64,000 nucleotides of DNA from Aristolochia californica (GCA_029961685.1 JARWKL010000011.1:7194501-7258500); one strand, 5' to 3'; positions 45,171 to 57,560 are shown, counted from the first letter of the stretch. Made by a program: numbers and translations. The notes: generated by a model not told the origin, from the letters alone.

Positions 45171-46086
45171 GAGAATTTCGCAAGTTTCTTATAACAAAAG
45201 ACCTTCTTGGTCATCTGATCAACCGTGGACCACCTATTGATGAAGAGGATATTTTTTTATAACAAGTGGTTAAAAATGATACTTTGGTTATTAGTTGGCT
45301 TATCAACAACATGGAAGAACCTATCTCCAACAATTATATTCATCTTGATACTGCTAAACAAATTTGGGAGACATGCACTAAGCTGTATTCTAGCTCTGAC
45401 AACTTACACAGGCCATATGATATTCTCCAAAGAATGCTTAACACTAAACAAGGAGAAAATATCCATGAATATTTGGCTCGCTTTAGAGGCCTTCTTCAAG
45501 AATGGAAAATAACTCAGCCTACATCGCCAGATGTCTCTGTCCAAGACAAACAGAAAGAAGCCTTAGTCATTGCCATATGCATTGCAAACATTAAACCGTA
45601 TCTCGAAGTTGCTAAAAGTCAACTTCTTAGCGCTTTTGCAATTCCCACTTTTGATGATGTATGTGCCACAGTACTTCGTACTCCAAATGCTTCTTCTTCT
45701 ACTACTGAAGTATCATCCCCTATGTACTCCGAGAATAGGGGAACATCATTCGAACGCGACTGAGGCCAAGGCACAATTATAGAGGAGGGTGAGGAAGAGG
45801 TGGAAGGTATGGTTCAGTTAGAACAGATGGCAAGGAATGCACTAAGTGTGGGAGGTATGGCCACACTATAGATACATGCTATTACAAGGAATTCACCTAT
45901 TGTGGAAGATATGGCCACACTATAGAGACATGTTATATAGTTCATGGCAAACTGGAATGGATGAAGGCTAATCAAACCTTAGTAAGTGATACAAAGGAGG
46001 ACCAGACTACTACATCAATAGAAAAGAAAATCCTTACCAATGATGACTATGATTTATTCCAGAAAATGAAAATACTAATGGGTTAG
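45171..46086 (+). pseudogene. Copia-2 gag region
   Basis: Capsid segment with LINNMEEPISNN, INIHEYLARFRGLLQEW-type sequence (read ENIHEYLARFRGLLQEW) and KPYLEVAKSQLL. A stop at 45761-45763 precedes a frame change. The zinc-knuckle region has one intact CCHC box, CTKCGRYGHTIDTC, followed by a near copy, FTYCGRYGHTIETC, whose first Cys is Phe. The stop at 46084-46086 ends the frame ahead of the protease. Confidence 0.87.
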
Positions 46087-47735
46087 GCTCCAAGTTCTTC
46101 CTCAACTATTGTTGCCACCACCTCTTCAGGTATGCTATCTGCCTCGTCTTCATCTTGGATAATTGACTCAGGGGCCTCAGAGCATCTAACAGGTAACAAA
46201 AATCTACTACACTCAATTTCTCCTTGTCTCTAACATAAATTTGTTACCATAGCTGACGGTTCTCAAACTCAAGTTCTAGGGAAAGGATCCACTTCTGTTA
46301 CACCATCACTTCCATTCACAGAGATTCTTTTTGTTCCTACTTTTCCCTTGAATCTTTTATTTGTTAGTCAACTCACAAAATATTTTAATTGCTCCATCAC
46401 CTTCTCACCCACCTCTTGTGTGTTTCAGGATCTTATAACGAAGCAGGTGATTGGTGGAGGCCATGAACAAGGGGGACTCTACTACTTGGACGTGCCTAAA
46501 ATAAATATTGTCTCAACCAATGAAACTGAGACAAGTCTATGGCACAACCAGTTGGGACATCTATCCGCACAATCTCTTCAATGTCTTTTTCCTACTCTTA
46601 AAGAAAGGTCAGAGTTAAATTGTGAAGTCTGTCAACTGAGAAAACACCAGAGGACTACATACTCACCTCGTCCAAAACTTAAAAGTATTACTCCTTTTTC
46701 ATTGTATGGGGACCTTTGAGTGTCTCAAATATTTCTCGAGTCAAGTACTTTATTACATTTATTGATGATTTTACTCGTACCACTTGGTTATTTCTCTTTA
46801 AAGAACGTTCTAAAATACCATCCATATTTAAATCCTTTCATTCTATGGTACTCACTCAGTTTGGTGAGAAAATAAAAGTACTTCTGTCTGATAATGCCAA
46901 AGAATATACTCCCAGAGACCTTGACTCCTTTTGTCAAGAGAATGACATTATCCATCAAACATTGTGTGCCTACACCCCTCAACAAAATGGTATATCTGAA
47001 CAAAAGAACCATCATCTTCTTGAGGTAGCTTGCAGTGTACTATAAACCATGAAGTTCCATACTTTTATTGGCCGCATGTCATTCTTACTACATGTTTTCT
47101 TATAAATAGGCTACCCTCTTCCGTTCTAGCTAATAAATCCCTATGCTCGTTATTGTTGCCACATGATGATCCTCTTTCACTTCCCTTTAAATTCTTCGGC
47201 TATCAATGTTTTGTTCATATGACCTCCCCACAACACAGTAAACTTGATCCCAAATCTATCAAGTGTATCTTTTTAGGATACTCTTGCACACAAAAGGGCT
47301 ATGTTTGCTACAATCCCACTCAACCACCATTTACTTGTGTCCAAGGATGTCACTTTTTTTTAAGACTCTTCATATTATTCTGACAATGCTCCTCTAGGTC
47401 TATCTTCAATGCCAAATTCTCCTCGTCCGGTTGTGCCCCGTGCTATGGAAACTGATCATCCCTTAGACACACTGGCTGACACCACACCTGCTGATTTTAC
47501 GGATCCCACCAAGGTAAGTTCATCTTCTCTTGTTGTTTTTGGCCCACAATATGATACTCGTCCCATTGCCTTGAGAAAAGAATCCAAAACTTGCACTAGG
47601 CCCTCTACTTCTCACCCCATATCCAATTTTGTGTCTCATAATCGTTTATCCCCTTTATATTGTCAATTTATTTCATCTATCTCCTCCATATCAGTCCCAC
47701 AATCCTGTCAGGAGGCTCTAAAAAATCCAAGGTAG
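46087..47735 (+). pseudogene. Copia-2 protease and integrase region
   Basis: Protease site WIIDSGASEHLTG (~46157). Pre-integrase zinc-binding segment LWHNQLGHLSAQS ... CEVCQLRKH (~46540-46640). Integrase core with FIDDFTRTTW (~46760), LSDNAKEY (~46888) and QQNGISEQKNHHLLE (~46980), where the usual AERKN is altered. Then FGYQCFVHMTSPQHSKLDPKS and the GPQYDTRPIALRKE linker. Broken by a stop at 46717-46719 region, at 47043-47045 and by later shifts. Confidence 0.88.
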
Positions 47736-47906
47736 AAGGCAACAATGGATGAAGAAATACAAGCACTGTATGAAAATCAAACATGGGCTCTAGTTCCTCT
47801 TCCATCAGATAAGAAACCGGTCAGTTGCAAGTGGGTTTTTACAGTGAAACACAATCCGGATGGGTCTGTTGCTTGCCTCATTGCTAAAGTCTAAACACAG
47901 TGTTAT
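47736..47906 (+). pseudogene. Copia-2 reverse transcriptase, N-terminal part
   Basis: Reads MDEEIQALYENQTWALVPLP, then KWVFTVKHNPDGSVA and TQCY, where Gypsy-2 has inserted. The continuation IDYEETFSPVAN starts at 53094. Confidence 0.88.
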
Positions 47907-48245
47907 TGTTAGGTTCCCTTGCCATGGATCTTGTCACTTGGTGTTCCCCTTGAGGTTCCAGTTTTTAAGATGGAGAATGACGTGAAGAAGCCTCCTTGGC
48001 GTCACTGATTTGTTGAAGAGCTCAGAGGTAGGTGGAGTGATGAGTGCGTGAGGGAAGAGGAGCTCAATGAGAGCGTTAATCTATCTTGGCTACTGTATTC
48101 TAACTTAGGCCACACTTATGCCAGATTACAAAATTACCCTTCATTAAGGGATGCTGGCCAATAACACTTCACGCCCAGATTACATGGGTTCCCCATGATT
48201 AATTACAACAATACCTCTCATGATTTAACCTGAATCTAACAACAA

Positions 48246-49690
48246 TTAAGTCCTATGCCTGGCAGAGACTCTTGATGTTATGGAGTCCATAACATCACTC
48301 CCCACCTGGAGAAAGAGTTTGTCCTCAAGCTTAAAGGCTGGTAAGAGTTCTCTAAATACATCCAACGGCTGCCAAGAGGCGTCCACCGGATCCGTCTCCG
48401 CCCAATGGACGAGCAGTTCCCAACGATCATCAACTCTATGAGCCTGGTAGAAGTGGGTTGGAGTGGGAAGGATGCGGCCATCACGAAGTGGAGGGAACGA
48501 GGTGTGAAACAGTGGCGAATCACCCTTGAAGGGCTTCAACAGAGACACATGGAAGACAACATGAATATGGGCATCGACCAACAACTGGAGACGGTAGGTG
48601 ACGCTGTCGATGCTCTCCAAGATCTGAAAGGGCCCAAAGTACTTGGGGGAGATCTTGTTATGCTTGGCTGCAATGAGAGACAGCTGGCGGTACTTGTGCA
48701 GACGGAGCCACACATAATGGCTGGTGCATAAGACTGGTCGCGGTGGGTTCTATCATAAGAGTTCTTCATGCGCGACTGAGCTCGCAGTACTTTGTCGCGG
48801 ATATGTGCCAGCATGCTGTCCCGTTCCATCAAAGCCTGGTCGATGGCAGTCACATGTGAAGAGCCAGCAAGGTAGGAGACCAGGCGAGGGGGAAGGCGAC
48901 CATAAACCACCTGAAAGGGGGTCATCCTGAGCGTTGAATAGTAGGATGTGTTGTAACAGAATTCGGCCCACGCTAGCCAGCGGACCCACGTCTTTGGATT
49001 ATTGCCCACAAAGCAGCGCAAATACACCTCTAGTGTGTGGTTGACAACCTCGGTTTGCCCATCAGTCTAGGGGTGGTAAGCGGAAGAGAAAGCCAGCTTG
49101 GTGCCCTGCAGTCGAAAAAGCTCCTTCCAGAAGGTGCTAGTAAAAACAGCATCGCGATCGCTCGTGATGGTCTCCTGTAAGCCATGAAGGCACACAATGT
49201 TGTCCATGAAAATCTAAGCTAAATGCACTGCTGTATATGGATGTGATAAAGGAATGAAGTGGCCATATTTGGAGAAATGGTCCACCATGACCAGGATGGT
49301 AGACTTACCGGATGACTTCGGAAGACCCTCAATGAAGTCCATAGAGATCTCTGCCCAAACTTGTGTAGGCAAGTGAAGGGGCTACAGTAAACCCACTGGT
49401 TGGAGAGTCTCAGTTTTGTTGCGCTGACAGACTTGGCATTCTGAGACGTAGTCAGCCACCATGCTCTTCATACCCTTCCAGTAAAAGTCACGGCTCAAGA
49501 GGAAATAAGTGTATTGCTGACTTTCATGAGTACCGTCGTGATAGGTGGACAGAATGGTGGATAGTAAGGGCGAGGTGGCAGCCAGATAGATGCGTTGCTT
49601 GTACAGGAGGAGGCCGTCCTGGATGGTCCAGCTGCTATTCAGTGCGCTGGAAGAGGGCGAGGAGGTCCGGGGTCTACTGAATCTCATCTC
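48246..49690 (-). pseudogene. Gypsy-2 integrase and chromodomain
   Basis: Reading down: HHCC finger (THESQQYTYFLLSRDFYWKG ... CQVCQRNKT, 49530-49420), then the integrase core in decayed frames (the SDRDAVF-type box is readable near 49150 only with stops nearby), the segment WVRWLAWAEFCYNTSYYS (~48970), and the C-terminal part HVVFHVSLLKPF, WELLVHWAETDPVDASWQPL and LPAFKLEDKLFLQ. The last portion is chromodomain-like. The frame continues past the polypurine tract about 48 bp into the 3' LTR, ending at 48246. Confidence 0.87.
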
Positions 49691-51527
49691 GGATATTATC
49701 GAGCAATAAGAACTGAGGTTGACTGATGGCCAAGAGTTGGGGTCCTAGCTCCTCGCGGCGGGACAATGCATCGACTCCTTTTTTGAGGTGGCCGGGTTTG
49801 AACTCCACCCGAAAGTTGAAGCCTATCAATTTACTGAGCCAGTGTTGTTGGGGGCACGTGGTAAGACGCTGCTCCAGAAGGTACTTCAGGCTGCAGTGGT
49901 CGGTACGGATGAGGAAGGGGCGACCCCAGAGATATGGCCTCCAGTGCTGAATGGCTTTGGCTAAGCCAATAAGTTCACACTCATAGACCGCGAGTTTGTG
50001 ATGATGAATGGGTAAGTGTCTGCTGAAATACGCAATGGGATGCCCCTACTATTGTAGAACGGCCCCGATGCCACCCCTGAATGCTTCACATTCAATAACA
50101 AAGAGATCCTCAAAGTTCCGAAGTTGAAGCACGGGAGCGGATGCTAACGCCAGCTTGAGTTGATCAAAGGAGGAGGTTGCTGCCTCAGACCATGAGAATG
50201 CATGACGTTTCATTAAGCTGGTCAGTGGTGCAGCAAGCTTGCCATAGTTCTGGATGAACTTGCGGTAGTACCCCGATAAGCCCAAGAAGCCTTTTAACGT
50301 TGTTGCTGAATGTGGAGTAGGCCAGTCCACAATGGCTTGGATCTTGGAACTATCCACCTGGATGCTGGTGGCAGAAATGACATGGCCCAAATAAGCTACC
50401 TCTGAAGCACCAAACGATCATTTGGAGTGCTTGAGGAATAGTTGGCGTGCATGTAAGAGTTGAAACATTGTACACAAGTGCTGAAGGTGGTTGTAGATCA
50501 AAATATCATCAAAGAAAACAAGGACATATTTCCATAAAAGGGGCCGAAATACTTCATTCATGAGGGCCTGGAAGGTGGAGAGGGCGTTGGAGAGCCCAAA
50601 TGGCATGACTAGAAACTCGAAGTGGCCATGGTGAGTACGGAAGGCCGTCTTCCCCACGTCGGGTGGGTAGACTCGGATCTGATGGTACCCGGAATGTAAA
50701 TGCAACTTTGTAAAGAAGTTGGCACCATGGAGTTCATCCAAGAGCTCATCTACCACGGGTATCGAAAATTTGTCCTTGACAGTGTGCGCGTTCAGCTCTC
50801 TGTAGTCGACACAGAAGCGCCAAGTCTGATCTTTCTTGTGCACTATTAGCACCGGAGAAGCAAAAGGGGACCTGCTGGATTGAATCAGGCCTTGTTCAAG
50901 CATATACTAGTATTGCTTCTCGATTTCATCCTTCTGGACGTGTGGGTAATGGTAGGGCCGGACAATGACTGGCTTTGAGCCCAATTTCAGCCAGATGAGA
51001 TGGTCATAGGTCCGGATGGGAGGAAGCGATTGAGGCTCTCTAAACAAGTCCCCAAATTCAGAGATGAGAGACTGCAAGTTGCTGTTGTCCGAGGTGGTGA
51101 CCAGTAAATTCTGGAGTGTGCAGCAAGCGGGGGCATGAGTGCCATGAAGAGTGAGGTCTTGTTGGCCGGATGTGAAGGTCATGGTGAGGGATGTGAAATC
51201 CCAAAGGATAGGACCCAGCTTTTGAATCCACTTGATACCCAAAACTAAGTCAAACCCAGTGAAAGGAATGATGACGAAATCGGCCTCGAATGGATGGCCT
51301 TCAATATCAAACTGGACTGATGAACATACTCCAAGACTGGAAAGCTTCGCCCCATTGGCCACTGAAACCGAGACCCCAAAGTTGTGTTGCATGGGTAAGC
51401 CCAGCTGCAATGTGGCGGTCTGGTTGAGAAAGTTATGGGTGCTGCGCGAATCAATCAAGGCAACGAGCATGAGATTGTGGATGACGGCATGGACCTGCAT
51501 GGTGCTGGTGCTATGCAGGTCGATCAT
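49691..51527 (-). pseudogene. Gypsy-2 protease, reverse transcriptase and RNase H
   Basis: Protease reads ALIDSRSTHNFL (~51450), so the catalytic DSG is DSR. Reverse transcriptase begins RPYHYPHVQKDEIEKQY, with a stop at 50907-50909, then [20 protein letters not shown] and [13 protein letters not shown] (family TKLDL, with the first catalytic Asp now His), and retains VFFDDILIY near 50510. RNase H includes FVIECEAFRGGIGAVLQ (~50090), where the family's leading Asp-type residue is altered. Many frames are closed. Confidence 0.88.
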
Positions 51528-52393
51528 GGCGTGGAGGAAAATGGCAGGTTACTCCACTACTGGCTCGTCTTCGATGTCAGAAAGGTCACCCTCTGCCGGA
51601 TCGCCCCCGTCAAGATAAAATAGCCTTTGGCATTGATGGCCGAGATGATATTTTTCATCACAATTGAAATAGAGGCCTTAAGCGCGCCGTTGTTCCTGGT
51701 CGGCTTTAGAGAGGCGTTTGATGAATTGGGGAGGTGGGGTGGTGGTTGGGGGCTGTAAAGGAGGAGTGGTATTGGGGTTTGGGCGCAGGAAGTTGGGGGG
51801 ACCAGGGGGAGGTGCTGGAGTGGGACGTCCTGGCCAAGGAGGTCTTCTGCCAAGGGAGTCTCTCAAGGTGCGATGTTTGGCATCCAATGATCAGGCCAAA
51901 TTCATGGCATGGTCGAGAGTGGTTGGGACCAGTAATGCAACCTCAATGCAGAGTGCCTCAACCAGGCCTGCTATGAACAAGGGGACATACTGGTTGGGAA
52001 GCACCAAGTAAGTGGCACGTGCCAACTTTTCTTGGAGGGATTTCTGGTACTGTGCTAGCGAGCCAGATTGTTTGAGGTTGATTAAGTCGCCAAGAGGGCA
52101 GTAGCAGGCCGGGGGTCAGAACCGTGACATGCAAGAGGCTCTGAAAATCTCTCAATCATACAGAGGATTCTCATATCGGAACCGATGATACCACAAGAGT
52201 GATTTGTCAAACATGTGGTAGGCAACAAGTGGAACTCTGTCCTCGGGCGGAGTTCGTTGGTGCCAAAAGAATTGGTCGCACTTATGCAACCAAATGAGAG
52301 GGTCCAAAGATCTATCAAACTTTGGAAAGTCCAATTTGGTGTACCTTGGCACCGAGGAAGGGGTTGGTCCTTGGGCGCCCATGGTTGTAGGGT

Positions 52394-52424
<31 letters not shown>

Positions 52425-52760
52425 GGGGGGGGGAGAGAAATGGAAGTGTGGTTGGGCAAGGGGAGAGGAAGAGATTCCTTGCTAGGTGGGAGGGCATGGG
52501 TAAACTTCATCCATCTGGGCCATCAGTTGCTAGATAGAGAGAGTGTATTGTTGTTATTGTTGCTGGGCAGAGTCTTGGAGAGATGGAAGTTGTTGTTGGA
52601 ATGAGTCAAGCTGGACCTGTGTGCTTACACGTTGTGCCTCCAACAAATTTTGGATGTCATCAGAGGAAGAGGAATCACCAATAGTGGTCCGGTCTGATAC
52701 CACGATGTTAGGTTCCCTTGCCATGGATCTTGTCACTCGGCGTTCCCCTTGAGGTTCCAA
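51528..52760 (-). pseudogene. Gypsy-2 gag region
   Basis: Starts at ATG 52760, inside the 5' LTR, and reads MEPQGERRVTRSMAREPN across the LTR end, then VVSD through the priming site. Capsid sequence KLDFPKFDRSLDPLIWLHKC lies at about 52330, and Pro-rich sequence (PPWPGRPTPAPPPGPP) at about 51830. A GT repeat and a 26-bp G run (52391-52433) interrupt the frame. A zinc-knuckle-like CDEKYHLGHQC segment may be decayed near 51650, but I cannot read it cleanly. Confidence 0.82.
52391..52433. repeat. GT microsatellite and 26-bp poly-G run
   Basis: GTGTGTGT (52391-52407) runs into an uninterrupted 26 G (52408-52433) inside Gypsy-2 gag, probably slippage or an assembly artefact. Confidence 0.88.
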
Positions 52761-53093
52761 TTTTTAAGATGGAGAATGACGTGAAGAAGCCTCCTTGGCC
52801 TCACTGATTTGTTGAAGAGTTCAGAGGTAGGTGGAGTGATGAGTGTGTGAGGTAAGTGGAGCTCAGTGAGAGCGTTAATCTATTTTGGCTACTGTATTCT
52901 AACTTAGGCCACACTTATGCCAGATTACAAAATTACCCTTCACTAAGGGATGCTGGCCAATAACACCTCACGCCCAGATTACAAGGGTTCCCCACAATTA
53001 ATTACAACAATACCCCTCATGACTTAACCTAAATCTAACAAAAATTAAGTCCTATGCCTGGAAGAGACTCTTGATGCTATGGAGTCCATAATA

Positions 53094-54406
53094 GTTATAG
53101 AATTGATTATGAGGAAACATTCTCTCCGGTGGCCAATATGAACTCGGTACGTATTTTATTATCTCTGGTAGCTAATTCTTCTTGGTAGATATATCAACTT
53201 GATGTGAAAAATGTTTTTCTTAATGGTGATATCAAGGAAGAAATTTATATACATCAACCACCTGGTTATGTGGTCGAGGGAGAGTGGGTATATCGATTGA
53301 ATAAATCCCTTTATGGTCTGAAATAGTCTCCTCGAGTATGGTTTGAAAATTTTAGTCAAGACCTCATATGGGCTGGATTTCACAGATGTTTGGTAGATCA
53401 CTCTGTATTAATTAAAAACACACCTAAAGGCAAGGTAATTTTGGTAATATATGTTGATGATATTATTTTAACCTGTAGTGATCCCGAGGGCATATAGGAA
53501 ACCAAGAAAAAAATATGTGCAGAATTCAATACAAAAGATCTTGAACTACTTAAATATTTCCTAGGTATTGAAGTACTATAGTCCAGACATGGGATTGTAC
53601 TATCTCAAAGGAAGTATGTCCTTGATCGACTGGAGGAGACAGGATTGATGGGGTGTAGACCAGTAGAAACCCCTATGGACTCAAATAAAAAATTATGTAC
53701 AGGTACTGGAGAAGATGTGGATATTGGAAAATATCAAAGACTTGTGGGAAAACTTATTTATCTCTGTGTAACAAGACCAGGTATATCATATATTGTAAGT
53801 TTGGTAAGTCAATACATGGACAAACCACAACTCAGTCACTGGCAAGCCCTAGAAAGAATATTGTGATATTTGAAAGGAGCTCCAAGAAGAGGGTTTCTCT
53901 ATAAGAACCATGGTCACTCCAACATAGAAGGATTCTCAGATGCAGACTGGGTCAGATCCCCAAATGATAGAAAATCTACTTCAGGATATTGTACAATGAT
54001 TGAAGGGAACTTGGTTACATGGAGAAGCAAGAAACAGAATGTAGTTGCACGGTCTAATGTAGAAGCAGAGTACAGAGCCATGGCACACACAGTTAGTGAG
54101 CTTCTATGGATCAGATCCCTTCTCACTGAACTAGAATTTTATAAAGAAGCTTCTATGGATCTATATTGCAATAATCAGGCAGCAATACATATCACATCAA
54201 ATCTGGTCTTCCATGAGAGAACAAAGCACATTGAAGTAGACTACCACTTCATACGAGAAAATTTTTATACCGGCATATTATCTCTCAAACATATATCTTC
54301 ATAGAAGCAAGTTGCAGATATTCTCACCAAACCAGTAATTCATAAGTTCTTGTCCACCATCTACAGCAAGTTGGGCTTTTACAATGTTTTGTCACACTTA
54401 GCTTGA
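53094..54406 (+). pseudogene. Copia-2 reverse transcriptase core and RNase H
   Basis: Resumes after Gypsy-2 with IDYEETFSPVANMNSVRI, then [27 protein letters not shown] (~53450) and QRKYVLDRLEETG. Stops lie within (for example in NSSW*IYQL and LYGLK*SPR). From 53645 the frame is clean: KYQRLVGKLIYLCVTRP, then RNase H with FSDADWV, VEAEYRAMAH, CNNQAAIHI (family D now N) and KHIEVDYHFIREN. The final stop is TGA 54404-54406, inside the polypurine tract. Confidence 0.9.
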
Positions 54407-55032
54407 GGGGGAGTGTTACAATGTGGGACCCACCATGGTTTCATGAGCTGATGGGACCCACCATGAGGACGTGAGATGCCAAGAGGATCACATGAGCTGG
54501 CATGAGTTGGAAGATAAGAAGCACGAGCTAGAATGAGTTGAAAGATTTGAAGATCAAGTGGGCGGCACAAAGATACCATGAGTTGGTATCCTTATCACAT
54601 GAGCTGGAAGATCAAGTGGGACCCGCAAAGATGACCACGAGCTGGCATCTTTCTCCTATGATTACGTCCTCATAGAAGAGGTTTAGTTTGAGTTATGTTA
54701 GTCTTCTAACTATGTTGAGTTATTTTATTATGATAGACTTATCTTTAAGAGTTATAGTTTGAATGTAATTAGGAGACGGTAGTTTAATTGTACTTGGACT
54801 CTACTACTTTCCTCTACTATAGATAGAGGTGTTTTTACTCAGAAATAAATCATCAAAGTGAAGTAGTTCTCCACTTCTCTCTCGTGAAGAGTTCTTCTCA
54901 TGTCTAAACTCTTTCTTCTTTTCTTTCTCTTCTCCCTTCTCTACTCGAGAGCTCTCTCTTCCTTTCCTTTTTTTTTTCTCTCTCTCACTTTGGTCGAGAT
55001 ATCAGTAAAGGGGTCCTAAATTCAATTGTTGT

Positions 55033-55300
55033 GTTTACGTGAATAAAATTGTTTTCAACTAACTCTTTCATGTTGTTGGTTAGTCAGTTACTAACTTGGT
55101 TGTCTTCCCATAACCACTCTTGACAAGAAGGATCATCTTCATCAATAAGGGGGGCTTGGTGAGATGACCATTAATATCTCGAGTAATAAAAAATTTCATA
55201 ATAGATTGGGTGCATGTAGTATAATTGGAAACACCTTTGAAAGAAGCTGTTGTAATCTTCAAAAACTCATGTTTCCCTAGTTTACCAAGAGAACTCATGG
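55033..55300 (-). pseudogene. Copia-3 gag, N-terminal part
   Basis: Minus-strand start at ATG 55298: MSSLGKLGKHEFLKITTASF, then FKGVSNYTTCTQSIMKFFITR. It is the same gag type as Copia-1 and Copia-4. It runs into the Copia-2 junction at 55033 and continues at 44091. Confidence 0.85.
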
Positions 55301-56533
55301 GCTTGTTTGGATTTTAAGCCATGTTTTGGCAAGTGCCTTGATCATAGATGGACAAAGTAGGTTAAATAAGAATTTTAAAAATTATACTAAGTAAAAAGAT
55401 GATTGGTACTTAGTCTGGTGTGCTTCAAATTTCTACTATTGCATGTGGGACGTGAGGAGCTGGGTTTCAAGGATTTTTATGCCAGAATTAAAACAAACCA
55501 CTCTTTTGAGACCTTGGAGGACATGGGTTAGATGACAAAAAATGGAAAAACAATATTTACTTATAGAAGAGGGTTTGAAAAAACTCTACTCTAAATGCAA
55601 GAAATAGAAGTTTCTTATGGCTGAAATTTTATCAAACCCTAATTTATGATTTCAAGCCACAAAAAATAAGATGACTTTCAACAAAATAAGAGATCAATGA
55701 TGCCAAACCAAAGGGGGTTCCAAAATTATTCTGCCATGCAAATAAAAAAAGTTGATTTAATCAAGCCAACTTAGAGAACGAAAAAATTGAGTTTTGATAG
55801 CTAAACTCATGCACGTACATGGGAAATTTGTAAGACCAGCAAAAAGGAATTTTAAAGGCACTTCAAATCTGATTTTAATGCCCAAGGAAAATAAAATAAA
55901 AAATTTTCATTTAAATTGGAATTTATCTGACCAAAGTGGGGAGCTTTATGGTAGCAACTTGCATGGCTTTGGTTTAGATTTCCTTCAGCTTCAAATTGAG
56001 ACTTTGCGTGTTTTTTTTATCTTTTATGGTTTCACATCTAAAAGTGTTTAAAAGTCTTTAAAACAAGATGTAGAAGAGAAGGAAGAAGGAAGAAGATGGA
56101 AGATGAGAGGACGAGTGTGAGAGAAAGCTAGGGCACATTGAGGAGTGCTTTCAAATTAACTAAGCACCCCTCTTTTTATTTTATTTATATATCAATCTGA
56201 TCATTACATAATGAATAATATCCCCTTGTCCTTAAATACCAAGTTAAAAAGGAAAAATCAAGTGCTGAAATAGAAACAACTAGTCTAATGGGGCAATTAC
56301 CATCCATGAAACTCACCAAAACTAGAGGAGTGTGCAAGTGTATCACACAAATGAGGGACATAGTTGCTTAGCTCAAGTCCCTCGAAATTAAAATATTTGA
56401 GTCTTTCTTGATGCACCTTATTCTAAATTCTCTCCAATCCCAGTAGGGGCCTTCCAAAATTTTTGTATAACACAGAAAAAATGCCAACCGATGAACTTCT
56501 TGCAAGTGTGTTTAAGAAAAACACACATTAATT
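55301..56533 (-). mobile_element. Probable Copia-3 leader and 5' LTR (uncertain)
   Basis: On the minus strand a TATATAAATAAAAT box (~56190) is followed by a CT-rich leader (TTCTTCCTTCTTCC), as in the other copia LTRs here, and then about 800 bp leading to the gag start. I could not define LTR ends or a priming site. No host gene is recognisable. Confidence 0.4.
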
Positions 56534-57560
56534 ATGGAACAAGGAGAAAGTGCACATTTTGTGACACATGGAAAGAAGAAAAAGCAAGCCATTAAGAGAA
56601 AGAGAAAAAAAGTAGCTCTTTTCGATTATGATAATAAGAAGGTTGCCTATTGTTTCTCCTATAAAAAGAAGGAACACGTCAACAAAGATTGTCCCAATAT
56701 GAAGATTTGGCTTGAGAAGAAAGATACTCTCATGTCTTTAGTGGGTTTTAAATCTATTATGGTTGAAGTATGTCATAGTATACGAAAGAATGATTTTGAT
56801 TCTATAATCCATGTTCTAATATTATGCAAGTCTTCTTAAAAAAAAGGAACTAATGGAAAGTGAACAAATGCGTACACATGTTGAAGCCATTGGAACATGT
56901 ACTCATTCTATGTAATGGCTTTTTTTTGGATTTAGATTGAATATTTTATATTCTGATCTTTTCTAGACATTTAATTTATTTATCAGGGTTTGTGCCATTT
57001 GGGCTTTTCAAGTTATTTTGTACTTCTTTTTAATTTATTTGAAATCTCAATTGTTGTTGGCTATATACTGGATGTTAGTTTGTTAGAAATTCATTTAAAT
57101 AATTTAGTTTGTTACAATGTGATGGTTTTGCATGACAATGTTATAACTAGGTCTTGTGTTATGAGTGACAAATCATCCATATTATGGCATTTGAGATTGT
57201 GAGACATCTCCATTGAGAGAATTAAGTAATTAGTAAATGATGGAATTCTTGATTCATGTGTGGACTGCATTAAGGGTAAGCAAACCAACAAGAAACAAAA
57301 AGGTACTAGGAGGAGTTCTGACATATTAGAAATAATTTACACTTATATTTTTTCCTAATAAAAGCTCGAGTGATAAAAAATATATCATCTCTTTCATCGA
57401 TGAATATTCATGATGTATGTTTCTACTTGATTCATAATGAACAAAATATTGGATACTTTTTAAATTTCTGAAATTAGATGTAGAGGAATAATGTGGAAAA
57501 TAGATTAAAATCATGAGATTAGATAAAAGTGGAGAATATTAGAGTAGGTACACGGGAAAT
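56534..57560 (+). pseudogene. Old Tnt1/Tork-type copia: gag end and pre-integrase
   Basis: Zinc-knuckle segment VAYCFSYKKKEHVNKDCPNMKIW (CCHC with the second Cys now Tyr) at about 56650-56710. Pre-integrase segment ILWHLRL near 57180, then CVDCIKGKQTNKKQKGTRRSSD to about 57325. The protease region is not readable. This lineage differs from Copia-1, 2, 3 and 4 (Tnt1-like HVKKDCPKxKxW and CxxCIKGKQT motifs). Heavily decayed. Confidence 0.8.

Larger units (their letters stand above)
47907..53093 (-). mobile_element. Gypsy-2: Ty3/gypsy chromovirus
   Basis: LTRs at 47907-48294 and 52706-53093 are each 388 bp, with about 22 differences by eye (~6%). The perfect duplication GTTAT flanks it (47902-47906 and 53094-53098). 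The complement of a tRNA-Met priming site (GGTCTGATACCA, 52691-52702) adjoins the 5' LTR. Minus-strand domains are gag, protease, reverse transcriptase, RNase H, integrase and a chromodomain-like tail. Stops and frameshifts occur throughout. It is the youngest layer of this nest. Confidence 0.95.
44092..55027 (+). mobile_element. Copia-2: Ty1/copia element (hosts Gypsy-2)
   Basis: LTRs at 44092-44679 (588 bp) and 54414-55027 (614 bp) start TGTTACAATGTGGG. The duplication GTTGT is perfect (44087-44091 and 55028-55032). The priming site TGGTATCAGAGC is at 44680-44691 and the polypurine tract TTGAGGGGGAG at 54403-54413. It is inserted in the gag of minus-strand Copia-3 and is itself split by Gypsy-2. 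Without Gypsy-2 it is about 5.7 kb. The polyprotein is decayed throughout. Confidence 0.94.
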
